Positions 34,983-43,281 of a stretch of DNA of 64,000 nucleotides are shown piece by piece. Origin of the DNA: G025836975 sp048751585 (GTDB lineage Bacteria; Pseudomonadota; Gammaproteobacteria; Burkholderiales; Burkholderiaceae_B); contig NZ_JAZHOB010000008.1 of assembly GCF_048751585.1 (NCBI RefSeq), positions 62,001-126,000 on the forward strand. Direction: 5' to 3'. The notes under the pieces are model-generated. The model had not been told where the DNA came from and searched no databases. It saw only the letters and a list, made by a program, of their open reading frames with translations. The position numbers and the translations under genes were made by a program. Every line of letters starts with the position of its first letter. Positions within the stretch are counted from its first letter, which is position 1.

Positions 34983-35019
34983 CACCGTCCACAATGACGG
35001 GGAGACATTGTGGACGGTG
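34983..35019. repeat. 14-bp perfect inverted repeat downstream of parB (possible parS)
   Basis: CACCGTCCACAATG (34983-34996) and its exact reverse complement (35006-35019) flank a 9-nt spacer, 64 bp beyond the parB stop. With a terminator-like hairpin already at 35040, this second palindrome could be the ParB binding site. Confidence 0.45.
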
Positions 35020-35039
35020 CGAAATAAACCCATGAACCG

Positions 35040-35069
35040 CCAGCGCCCCGGCTGAAACCGGGGCGCTGG
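35040..35069 (-). terminator. Terminator-like hairpin after parB
   Basis: CCAGCGCCCCGG (35040-35051) pairs exactly with CCGGGGCGCTGG (35058-35069) around the 6-nt loop ctgaaa, 14 bp after the parB stop. No U-run follows on the minus strand. Confidence 0.6.
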
Positions 35070-35082
35070 TTGCTCGTCAGGG

Positions 35083-37116
35083 TTATGCGGCGACGGCATT
35101 CACCGCATCATTCAGCGTATCGGCATCCTCGACGGTTTCACCATCTTCGTCTGCCGCCATGTCCTGCGAGGCTGCCACCCGGAAGATGGCGGGCATCCAT
35201 CCCATACCGGCCACCAGCCGTTCGGCTTCGCTGGCAATATCGGCCTTTTTCAGCTTCGCCAGCCGCGACACCTGATCAGGCGCGAACTCGCCCACGGCAT
35301 CCAGAATCACGGCCTTGGAAATGTGCTTGAAGTAGCCTTCGGCGGTCGGCTGCCACCATGCCGCCATGTCCAGCCCCACGGCCTGCGCGAGCTCCGCACC
35401 CGGTTGCTGTGCGGTAGCGCGGGGGGTGATGATGTCCACCGTTGCCGCCGCGCATACTGCCAGCAGCCGCACCAGTGCATCTTGCGGCGTTGCCAGCAAG
35501 ACGGTGAACAGGTCGGCGCTGTCCTGCGGCAAGCCTTCGCTCAAGACCTTTTGCAATTCTGCCAGCGCCACGGCGGCGGGAGATTCCGGCCAGTCCGGGG
35601 CCATGCTTTCCAGCCGGTCTTGCACGGTCAAGCGTATTTCCAGTGGCAAGCCGTCGCGATGATAGCGATCACGCTGCAAAACCGTCTGCACCATGCCATG
35701 CACCACAGCGGCCAGGGCAGCTTGTGGATTCCGGGCCAGTTCGATTTGCAGCGCAGCGGTGCGGTGGGCGCTCAAGCGCTGCGCCAGCCGGTCGGTCATG
35801 GAAGCGGCCTTGGGCTGTTCGTCATCCTCGCCTTCGCCGTTAACGTCATCCTCACCGCCGAAGCCTTGGCGCAGCCGCTCCAAAGTGCGCAGCGCCTTCG
35901 CTTCGGCTTCACGCATCAGACCGCGATACACCACAATTTCCCCTTGCCGATCAAGGGTAACAATGGCCCCTGCGGCGGCTTTCACGTTCGGGGCGTAATC
36001 CAGCAAGCGATCTTCCAGCGCCTGCAATTGTTCGCCCAAGCTGTCGCCCTGCTCCTGCAAGGCATCGGCTTTTTCCTCGTCATCATCGCTCAATGCCGCA
36101 TCAATCGCTGCACCAGTGGCCTGCATCTTGGTTTCCAACCGCTCCATGCGCTCGGCCTCCCGCTTGGTGGGATTGCGCCGCTCACGTGGGGCTCGCTGGA
36201 AGGCTTGCAGGTCGGCATAGGTGGCAAAGGGCGTGGCATCCACCCAAGCCCACCCCTCCGCCTTCACTGTGGCCGCGTGGTCGTCCAGCTTTTGGCGCAC
36301 CAGCGTTTCCAACAGTGCCGCGTCGGTGACATACACGCCACTATCGTCCTGCGCGAACAAATCACGACGAATGCCGCCGCCTGCGGCTTCGTAGGCGTCC
36401 AGTCCGACGAAGCGCACCAGCGCATGGCCTGCGTCAATTTCTCGCTCGGTCAACCGATCACGCAAGGCATGGGGGCTGCGCTGCCATTCGGGCGCGTCAT
36501 AAAACGCGGCGTCTTGTGCCGCATGATCGTCTGTGATGGCAAGGGCCATCAACTGATCAAGGTTCACGGCATCGGCGCGGTAATCGGCCAGCAGGCGCGG
36601 CGAGACGTTCGCCAGTTTCAAGCGGCGCTGCACCACCAGCGGGGTGACGCTGAAATCCGCCGCAATGTCTTCAATGGGTCGGCCTTCCTTGACCAGTGCC
36701 GCAAACGCTTCAAACTGGTCTGCCGGGTGCATGGCCTCACGCTGCACGTTTTCGGTCAGGCTCACGGTGCGGGCGCTGGCGTCCGGCACCAGCAGGCATG
36801 GAACCTCCCAATCCTTGGCGATGCGGCGCTTTTTCGCCAGCAGCTTGAGCGCCGCCAGCCTGCGGCCACCGGCCACGACCTCGTAATGCTCGCCATTGAC
36901 GGCGGCGATGACGGTGAGGTTTTGCAGCAGCCCCACGCGGGCGATGCTTTCCGCCAGCGCATCAATCGACTGGCCTGCGGTCTTGGACTTGCGCACGTTG
37001 CGCTTTGAAACGCGAAGCTGCGACAGCGGTACGAGAATCAGGTTTTGCGCCGGGGCGGCGGCTTCGGGCGTAGCGGTGTCGATAGCTTGGGCTTCGGTGT
37101 GGTTGATCGCGTTCAT
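35083..37116 (-). CDS. parB: Large ParB/RepB/Spo0J family protein
   Basis: A 677-residue protein. The N-terminal ParB nuclease-like domain shows LSQLRVSKRNVRKS, ALAESIARVGLLQNLTV and EVVAGGRRLAALKLLA (boxes I and II), followed by TENVQREAMHPADQFEAFAALVKEG and an HTH IEDIAADFSVTPLVVQRRLKLANVSP. The C-terminal 400 residues, acidic and helical, are an extension peculiar to element-borne ParB proteins. The ATG at 37116 has GGAG 8 nt upstream. It shares a transcript with the DUF932 gene upstream and may act in stability or regulation of the element. Confidence 0.85.
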   Translation of the reverse strand: MNAINHTEAQAIDTATPEAAAPAQNLILVPLSQLRVSKRNVRKSKTAGQSIDALAESIARVGLLQNLTVIAAVNGEHYEVVAGGRRLAALKLLAKKRRIAKDWEVPCLLVPDASARTVSLTENVQREAMHPADQFEAFAALVKEGRPIEDIAADFSVTPLVVQRRLKLANVSPRLLADYRADAVNLDQLMALAITDDHAAQDAAFYDAPEWQRSPHALRDRLTEREIDAGHALVRFVGLDAYEAAGGGIRRDLFAQDDSGVYVTDAALLETLVRQKLDDHAATVKAEGWAWVDATPFATYADLQAFQRAPRERRNPTKREAERMERLETKMQATGAAIDAALSDDDEEKADALQEQGDSLGEQLQALEDRLLDYAPNVKAAAGAIVTLDRQGEIVVYRGLMREAEAKALRTLERLRQGFGGEDDVNGEGEDDEQPKAASMTDRLAQRLSAHRTAALQIELARNPQAALAAVVHGMVQTVLQRDRYHRDGLPLEIRLTVQDRLESMAPDWPESPAAVALAELQKVLSEGLPQDSADLFTVLLATPQDALVRLLAVCAAATVDIITPRATAQQPGAELAQAVGLDMAAWWQPTAEGYFKHISKAVILDAVGEFAPDQVSRLAKLKKADIASEAERLVAGMGWMPAIFRVAASQDMAADEDGETVEDADTLNDAVNAVAA

Positions 37117-37197
37117 GGTGAACACTCCTTGAGGTTTTGCATTGCAGCCATGAAAAGCGCGGCAAGGGTGGCTGCCTGCCCCTGCCGCGTAGGGGAA

Positions 37198-38022
37198 TCA
37201 GGCTTTCAACTGGCGCATACCCTCGGCCAACAGCCACAGGGAACGGTTCAGGCGAATGTCGGAATCAATGCCCTGCACCGCTCGGGTGCTTTGGCGGCGA
37301 CCGTTGGCGCTGCGGCCACGCAAACCGCCTTTGGTGAGGTTTTCTTGCAGGCGGTTGAAGGTCATCCACAGATCGGGGCGGCGGTCGTCATACCGGCGCG
37401 GCATCAGAATCTGGCTTTCGGTGATAGGTGCAGGTTTGTCGGGGTCGTCGTACTTCAGGGCCAGTGCTGCGCGTGCGAGAACCTCGGCTTCTCCCGCGTC
37501 CAGCGTGATCGCCTGCATGGCTTCGCGGGATTCCTGTACCCGCTCGAAACCGTCTAGCACTTCATAAGCACCTTCGATGACCTGCCCGGTAATGTCGCCT
37601 TTATGCGGGATGCGAACATCGGCGACGGTGTCGCCGCACACCAGCCCATTGGCGCAAACAAATCTGAACGCGCCCGCCAGCATCTGATAGCTGCTCGTGC
37701 CATCGTGCGAGTTCAAAAGAATGATTTCATTGGCAATGCTGTCATTCACCTGATTGGCATGGCGCAGGCGAATCATGTGTTTGGTGTGTTCGCGCCGGTC
37801 TTCGTTACGTACCCGGGTCTGCGTCACCATGAAGGGTTCAAAACCTTCTTTCCGTAGCTCCGTCAGCACTGCCGCCGTGGGGATGTAGCTGTAGCGTTCT
37901 GAACGGCTTTCGTGTGGAGCATCGGCATAGATGGACGGCACCACCGCCCTGATCTGATCGTCCGATAGTGGGCGGTCGCTGCGAAGCACGGGGGAATGGG
38001 GAGCGAAGCGGGATGCAAGCAT
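37198..38022 (-). CDS. DUF932 domain protein
   Basis: A 274-residue protein with FAPHSPVLRSDRPLSDDQIRAVVPSI at the start and the DUF932 core RLRHANQVNDSIANEIILLNSHDGTSSYQMLAGAFRFVCANGLVCGD. The family is found on plasmids and integrative elements, often beside parB; it is related to phage/plasmid proteins of unknown role. About 80 bp separate it from parB. Confidence 0.85.
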   Translation of the reverse strand: MLASRFAPHSPVLRSDRPLSDDQIRAVVPSIYADAPHESRSERYSYIPTAAVLTELRKEGFEPFMVTQTRVRNEDRREHTKHMIRLRHANQVNDSIANEIILLNSHDGTSSYQMLAGAFRFVCANGLVCGDTVADVRIPHKGDITGQVIEGAYEVLDGFERVQESREAMQAITLDAGEAEVLARAALALKYDDPDKPAPITESQILMPRRYDDRRPDLWMTFNRLQENLTKGGLRGRSANGRRQSTRAVQGIDSDIRLNRSLWLLAEGMRQLKA

Positions 38023-38152
38023 GGGATTTCTCCTGACAAAGAAAGGGTTTGCTGTTCACCGCACACCGGATTCCAAGATTCGGAAGCCCAACGCTTTTGA
38101 GCTGTTGTTGTGCGGTCGGCACGAAGAACCCGGTTGGCCTCGTTGCCACCGT

Positions 38153-38213
38153 CTTTCCTGAGTTCGTCGCCCGCGACGGTCAGGAGCCCACGAACGGGGG
38201 CCGTCAAGGAAAG
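38153..38213 (-). ncRNA. Hairpin in the DUF932 leader (candidate radC-type RNA)
   Basis: CTTTCCT (38153-38159) pairs with AGGAAAG (38207-38213) and GTTCGT (38162-38167) with ACGAAC (38190-38195), giving a two-part stem 130 nt upstream of the DUF932 start. The remainder of 38,023-38,729 is GC-rich up to about 38,500 and contains no supported gene. Confidence 0.45.
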
Positions 38214-38729
38214 AAGCGTCAGGAGGGTGCGGCCCGCAGGCGCAGCCGAGGACACGGCCTGGCGCGCCTTGACGGCACGCGGCCACGGGCTACAGTCGCG
38301 GACAAGGTGATGAAGTCAGGAAAGATGGTTGAGCAGGCAACGGCCAGGTCTTTGGTGTCGCCCGCAGGCAAGCGAAGCGCGCAGGCCCGAAGCGGGGAAG
38401 CCGGGCCGTAGGCGTCAGGGATGTGGAAGGCTGGCGATAGGCAGTCCCGTCAGGGATGAGCGGGAGCGAACCTGGAGCAGCGTGGTGCGCGAAGCGCAGA
38501 CGCTATGGTTTGATTAGGTGATGAACTTCAACAGCGACAACACCGCCCTGTTCATTTTTGATACATTCTTGAGGGGCGCCACTGCCTTTCGTGGCAAGAG
38601 ACGACAAGAAGTGGCAATGCTGGTCGGGCACATATTGCCATCCAGTCATTCGTTCGGCTGTAGCCTACACCATGTTCCCCAGATAGCTGCCGTAAAAACC
38701 ACCTTTCTCACACCAAAGGAATATCTAGA

Positions 38730-39071
38730 ATGGATTTCATTACTACCGGAGTCATCGCAAGCACGATTTACGACGTATTGAAACGCGGCGCTCAATTAAG
38801 CGGCGATATTCTAAAGAGTCGTTTAGGTAGCTGGATTAAAGACGAGGTGGTTGCTGATGCTTTGGCCACCGAACTTGCGAAACTCAATATCAACGACGAG
38901 TTAAGTGAGCTAGCCATTAATCGCCGCCTAGAAAATTCCTCGCAATTACTCACCCTACTTCAAGAAATCAACGCAAAGGCTGCCATAGCTACGCCATCCA
39001 CAATCAATACCGTCACTCAAACTCACAACAGCAGTGGCGACAATGTAGCAGGCAACAAAATCACCCAGTGA
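38730..39071 (+). CDS. Small component of a GAPS6-like two-gene system
   Basis: A 113-residue protein. Residues 1-90 are predicted helical (TTGVIASTIYDVLKRGAQLSGDILKSRLG, then DELSELAINRRLENSSQLLTLLQEI); the tail ends SSGDNVAGNKITQ. The motif GDNVAGNKI (103-111) recurs as GDNVAGDKI at the start of the next protein. AAGGAA stands 8 nt before the ATG. It has clearly lower GC than the backbone genes, which suggests separate acquisition. From memory the pair resembles GapS6a/GapS6b of the gamma-mobile-trio defence repertoire; I could not check this. A sensor or antitoxin-like role is inference. Confidence 0.7.
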   Translation: MDFITTGVIASTIYDVLKRGAQLSGDILKSRLGSWIKDEVVADALATELAKLNINDELSELAINRRLENSSQLLTLLQEINAKAAIATPSTINTVTQTHNSSGDNVAGNKITQ

Positions 39072-39093
39072 TCAATAATCAGGAACCGCATAC

Positions 39094-42000
39094 GTGAGCA
39101 CAATTGAGCAGAGCCACACCGGTGTTGGTGATAACGTGGCTGGCGATAAGATCATGGTCCAGATCAAATCGCTGGCTCCGGCTGATCTGATTCCTCCAAT
39201 GGATTTGGTGCTCGAAAGCCTTCGAAAAAAGGATAATGCTACGGCCAAAACCCAGATGGTCATGCTCAAAGCCATGGCCCAGCGAGACCCTGAAGCTGCC
39301 GCCTTGGTAGAGGTCATTTCAATCTATAGCGGACTGGTTGAAGCTCAAGATCACGATGACGCCTGGAAAACCGTTGCGAAGATCATCTCGACCGCAAGCA
39401 ATCATGTGGTTAAGGACATGTGCTTAGCGGCGCTCCTGAAGTTGTCAAGTGGTACTGATCGCGAACAGGCGGCGAGAGACCTTTTTGAAGGAAAATCGCC
39501 TCCCGGACCGTACTCCCAAGAGACGTATCTACGTTTGTACGCAGACAAGGAGTACCTGGAGGCAGCGGGAAAAGGAAACCCCACAGAGGCAGAACTGACT
39601 GGGATCGTTGAGGGTGCCGCCCGACTGCAACTAACAGATCTGATGCTGCGAATGGCCAAGCACTTGGATACGTGGTTTCCCTCCTACAACTCCAAGGTGC
39701 TTCTTACCATCGCAACAGGCATGAAGTTCAACCCTGATCTTGCTAAATGTCACTTTTGGTTGAACCGGCCTGCAGTGAAGGAAGGGCTGGACGATCTGGC
39801 TGACCACACTGCTCAGCTATTCGAGCAATCGGAAGGCACCGATATACGCGTCCAGGAACTGGCCTGCTCCATTTTCAACGCTTATCAGGGCTACGCACCA
39901 CTCAGCTTATTCAAAACGCTGAAAAAGCACCTTCCGAATCTTGATCCCACTCGATCTGCTTCTATTGCGATGTGCAAGGCTGCTTTAGGTGACGAGACCG
40001 CGCTGAACGAATCACAGAGGGAGCTGAAAGCGGCAACTGAAAATCCTCAAAAGCGCACTGCCTGGTGCAACCAGTTCCTTGCAGCGAATAGTCACCCAAT
40101 CAGCGACATAATGCCCTTCCTTCGACTGGCAACACCACCCGAGCTCGAAGAATGGGTGGGTCGTGAGCATATACTAAATGACGCCTCTGAAATGGAGGAA
40201 GCTTACGTTCGACTGTTAGTCCACGCCCTTAAGCACGATGAAGATAACCATAGTGCACGGCAGAGACAGGAATTGGCCCAGCACGCGGATCGTTTCATTT
40301 CGCGATGGGGGAACGACATAACGACCTTGATGCCGGAAGTGGTATTTGAATTGGCAGAAAAGCTATCCGCCAGCAAACTACCTAATAAGGCAATCGAGTT
40401 CACCTCCCGTCTCATACCCGATGACACGTTATGGCCGTCTCAGTTCGTCGTAGCCTATCTGAGATGCTTACTTGAAGCGGAGCAGTACGAAACATTCGAG
40501 AAGGTGATCGACAAAATCAAAGATGCAGAAAAGTCTGTAATGATCTTAAACCTCAGTGCGATGAAAGCCGAACGAATGGGGGATATCACATCTGCACTGA
40601 AATTTAGTGATCTCATGGTCGAGTATGCACCTGATATGGCATATGCATGGTATCAGGGCTGCCACCTTCGAGCGCGCCATCAGAGTTTAGCCGAGCAACA
40701 GCTTTTTCATCAGAGGATACCTGATGCTGTGCTGCAATCTCCGATTCCCGAGGTCATGGCCATTCTTGGGTTTCTTACCCGAGCCGGGAACTTCAAACGC
40801 GTAGAGCCGCTGTGGGTGGATTGGTTCATCCAATCCCCCAGAGACCGAGCCGTCGACTTGGTAAATTTCCACTTTGGCACAGGCCTCATGACCGACTTAG
40901 ACTTAGATGTCTCGGCTACATTAGAGCAGTGCGCAGTTGCCATTGAGTATGAGCAGGAAGGAAATATTCAGACTCGGCTGATCGTTGAGGACGACCAAAA
41001 CTCCGGTGAATACACATTGAGGTCCTCCAGCCACTTGGGGAGGCTGCTGCAAGATCTGCCGAAAGGCGAAAGCGCCAATTTGGGAATGGCTACTTACAGG
41101 GTGATAGACCGCCTGCCCCCTTACGTGGGGTGTTTACGTCTTGCATTAAGACTGCGACATATCCACAACGATGGCAGCGATTGCTTCGTCATGATGCAGA
41201 TGCCATCTGACCCTGCTGAGTTAGTACCCTATTTAGAGAAAAAACTCGGCCAAAATTCAGATGCTGAGCGTCGCAAGCAACTGGAAGAGGTTGATGCCTT
41301 ACCGTTATATATTCGTGGTCATGCGCTCTATCCAAACGATGCTTTTAAAAGCGCTTTGAATTGCTGGCCTGACGTCCGGATTCCCAAATCACCCCTATGG
41401 AATCAAGGTGAGGCTAGCCCTAATGCCATTGTGCTTGACGCTTACGGCATTGGCTACTTAGCAACTACAAACCTAGTCCGCGCAGTACTAGATGCTGGCA
41501 TTTCATTTATTTTACCCGCAGCCACCAAAGAGAAGCTGACACAGTTCATCAATGAGATCTCCGATGAAAAGTTCATGCTCTTAGGTGTGACGGATAGTGG
41601 AAGACTTGTTCGAACCACGGCATCGGATATTCGCGAAAATAGCGCACACATAGTAGAGACGCTGCAATTAGTGCTGGACAATTCATCTGTAGCCTATCCG
41701 ATGGCTCATGATGCAAATCTTGAGGTTTTTTCAATCAAGGAAGGGATAGACGCTACCGTCTACGATGCCATTCAGCTTTCCATGGCCAATAACATTCCTT
41801 GGTTTTGTATGGATGGGGCTTTTTCTGCTTTACACCACGCCAACAAGAGTCCTACGGCAAATGTAGCCGCTATAGTTCTTCGGGCTGTGTCAAAAGAAGA
41901 GTTCGACTTTGAGAGTCTGCGACACGGCTTTTTACTTTACTCTGTTGGCGCCCTTCCACTGGCATTCACTGCCCAAAATCTCCATTCGCTAGCACAAACA

Positions 42001-42408
42001 CCAAATCCGTTGGCTAGTTTCATTCTGTTCCAACTGATAAAAAATCACGGTCGCCAAATTTTTTCAGATGAAGGGGAATCCGAGCTGTTGCTCCATTTGA
42101 TTTTTGTTCATCTGTCCAGTCGCTATACCTTTGGCGGAGATCTCAGAACTCTATGGCCACGCTACACACCTTGGCAGATTTTCACCGATCATGTATTTAA
42201 TCACGGACTCAGCCTATATCTCTCATTTGGCAAGGGCTACACGGAACTTCGACTAGCAAAGGTTATGAAGTACATGCTCTTCAGAACAGGGACGCACCAC
42301 GCCCTTTGGGAGCATATTTGTCGAAAATTTTTAAGCTTTGCTGAAGGGCATTTCATGTCTTTAAAAATTATTGCTGAATATTTTCAATCATTTGAATCCG
42401 AACCATGA
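39094..42408 (+). CDS. Helical-repeat protein with C-terminal PIN-like nuclease domain (GAPS6-like)
   Basis: An 1104-residue cytoplasmic protein starting at GTG (AGGAA upstream), 22 bp after the small gene. Residues 8-20 carry the shared tag (GVGDNVAGDKI). Residues about 25-600 look like an alpha-solenoid of TPR type. Residues 776-920 resemble a PIN ribonuclease: D782 ends the first strand (IVLDAYG), D891 lies in VYDAIQLSMANN and D907 in FCMDGAF, the usual acidic cluster; PIN domains cut RNA with metal ions. A 180-residue tail follows. The likely role is an abortive-infection effector whose nuclease is released on phage infection. Domain calls are by eye. Confidence 0.68.
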   Translation: MSTIEQSHTGVGDNVAGDKIMVQIKSLAPADLIPPMDLVLESLRKKDNATAKTQMVMLKAMAQRDPEAAALVEVISIYSGLVEAQDHDDAWKTVAKIISTASNHVVKDMCLAALLKLSSGTDREQAARDLFEGKSPPGPYSQETYLRLYADKEYLEAAGKGNPTEAELTGIVEGAARLQLTDLMLRMAKHLDTWFPSYNSKVLLTIATGMKFNPDLAKCHFWLNRPAVKEGLDDLADHTAQLFEQSEGTDIRVQELACSIFNAYQGYAPLSLFKTLKKHLPNLDPTRSASIAMCKAALGDETALNESQRELKAATENPQKRTAWCNQFLAANSHPISDIMPFLRLATPPELEEWVGREHILNDASEMEEAYVRLLVHALKHDEDNHSARQRQELAQHADRFISRWGNDITTLMPEVVFELAEKLSASKLPNKAIEFTSRLIPDDTLWPSQFVVAYLRCLLEAEQYETFEKVIDKIKDAEKSVMILNLSAMKAERMGDITSALKFSDLMVEYAPDMAYAWYQGCHLRARHQSLAEQQLFHQRIPDAVLQSPIPEVMAILGFLTRAGNFKRVEPLWVDWFIQSPRDRAVDLVNFHFGTGLMTDLDLDVSATLEQCAVAIEYEQEGNIQTRLIVEDDQNSGEYTLRSSSHLGRLLQDLPKGESANLGMATYRVIDRLPPYVGCLRLALRLRHIHNDGSDCFVMMQMPSDPAELVPYLEKKLGQNSDAERRKQLEEVDALPLYIRGHALYPNDAFKSALNCWPDVRIPKSPLWNQGEASPNAIVLDAYGIGYLATTNLVRAVLDAGISFILPAATKEKLTQFINEISDEKFMLLGVTDSGRLVRTTASDIRENSAHIVETLQLVLDNSSVAYPMAHDANLEVFSIKEGIDATVYDAIQLSMANNIPWFCMDGAFSALHHANKSPTANVAAIVLRAVSKEEFDFESLRHGFLLYSVGALPLAFTAQNLHSLAQTPNPLASFILFQLIKNHGRQIFSDEGESELLLHLIFVHLSSRYTFGGDLRTLWPRYTPWQIFTDHVFNHGLSLYLSFGKGYTELRLAKVMKYMLFRTGTHHALWEHICRKFLSFAEGHFMSLKIIAEYFQSFESEP

Positions 42409-42706
42409 AAAAATCTGCACACACTGTTTGTTTTTAGCAAACGTAACGCGCAGACCCGACTCAACCAGACTGACCGAAGGTGTCATGCCGGATAACCATG
42501 ACTTGAAGCACGGGCGGGCGCATCCCCGCGAACGCGACTGCTCCTGGCTCCAGGCCTATCGGTGAGACGACATACCCCGAGGCCACCCCACACACCCGCC
42601 TACGCTCAACTACGCCCACACAAGTTTCCCCAATAACAAACCCCGGCAACAATTTCCCCATGCTGGTTCGGTTGCATTGTGGCACCGACAACACAGGGAG
42701 AACGCC
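42409..42706. other. Gap between the defence cassette and xis
   Basis: About 300 bp without a supported gene. GC content returns to backbone level after 42,440. The word TTTCCCCA occurs twice (42625-42632 and 42653-42660), which could be arm-type binding sites for integrase or Xis. A small frame 42,371-42,565 overlaps the end of the large gene and is not believable. Confidence 0.3.
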
Positions 42707-42910
42707 GTGAGCAATCCAAGCCGATGGGTACTCGTCAAGCGGTTTGCCGAAGTCACTGGCTACAGCGAGAACGCGGTGCGCCACAAGGTTAAAGGCGGAA
42801 TTTGGCTGGAAGGTCGCATCTGGCGCAAAGCGCCGGATGGCCGTATCTTTTTGAACCTTGCAGAGTTCGAACGATGGGTGGAAAGCACAGCGCACGCCAG
42901 ATCCTTCTGA
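42707..42910 (+). CDS. xis: Excisionase (recombination directionality factor)
   Basis: A 67-residue protein from a GTG start with GGGAG 7 nt upstream: WVLVKRFAEVTGYSENAVRHKVKGGIWLEGRIWRKAPDGRIFLNLAEFERWVE. This is the winged-helix excisionase pattern seen in prophages and islands of proteobacteria. It stands 370 bp from the integrase and would favour excision. Confidence 0.78.
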   Translation: MSNPSRWVLVKRFAEVTGYSENAVRHKVKGGIWLEGRIWRKAPDGRIFLNLAEFERWVESTAHARSF

Positions 42911-42960
42911 GTGACGTTTAGAAGGCATAAGCATCCGTCACCTGTTGGGAATGGCAATTC

Positions 42961-42989
42961 TTGCAATACGACCAATGGTCGTATATAAT
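42961..42989 (+). promoter_or_regulatory. Promoter with palindromic operator in its spacer
   Basis: TTGCAA (42961-42966, -35), exactly 17 bp, then TATAAT (42984-42989, perfect -10). The spacer is filled by the palindrome ATACGACCA-A-TGGTCGTAT (42966-42984, 9-bp arms). A protein on the palindrome would block RNA polymerase. The XRE regulator starts at 43034 and is the obvious candidate, giving autoregulated control of itself and the integrase. Confidence 0.8.
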
Positions 42990-43033
42990 TCGGGGATTAG
43001 CTGCAAACGCGCAGGTTTCCACCATTCTTGTCT

Positions 43034-43258
43034 ATGTCTGAATCGACGAAGCAGCAAAGCCCGCCGGTCGCCACCATTCGTGATGCCCGCATCGTAGCTG
43101 GCCTTACTCAAACGGAAGCCGCGCAAATTGTGCGGGTATCGCTGCGCGCATGGCAGCGTTGGGAGGCGGGCGACCGTTCCATGCCTCCCGGTCTTTTCGA
43201 GCTTTTCATGCTCAAGACCGGCCAATGGCCCTTGAACGAGCAAACGAAGGCGGAGTAA
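43034..43258 (+). CDS. XRE-type helix-turn-helix regulator of the integrase
   Basis: A 74-residue protein with the HTH TIRDARIVAGLTQTEAAQIVRVSLRAWQRWEAGDRSMPPGLFELFMLKTG, the compact form of Cro/C1-type regulators encoded with integrases. It lies 45 bp downstream of the promoter with the palindromic operator and 23 bp before the integrase gene, so it probably represses both. Confidence 0.82.
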   Translation: MSESTKQQSPPVATIRDARIVAGLTQTEAAQIVRVSLRAWQRWEAGDRSMPPGLFELFMLKTGQWPLNEQTKAE

Positions 43259-43281
43259 GCATAAGCAGCAGGAGCATCGTG

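Noticed and set aside
38518..38781. 87-residue frame before the GAPS6-like small gene
   Set aside because: It overlaps the small gene by about 50 bp, has no ribosome-binding site and no recognisable sequence; the gene at 38730 has both site and partner.
43150..43281. Longer start for the integrase
   Set aside because: It would overlap the XRE regulator by over 100 bp; the ATG at 43282 has GGAG at proper distance.
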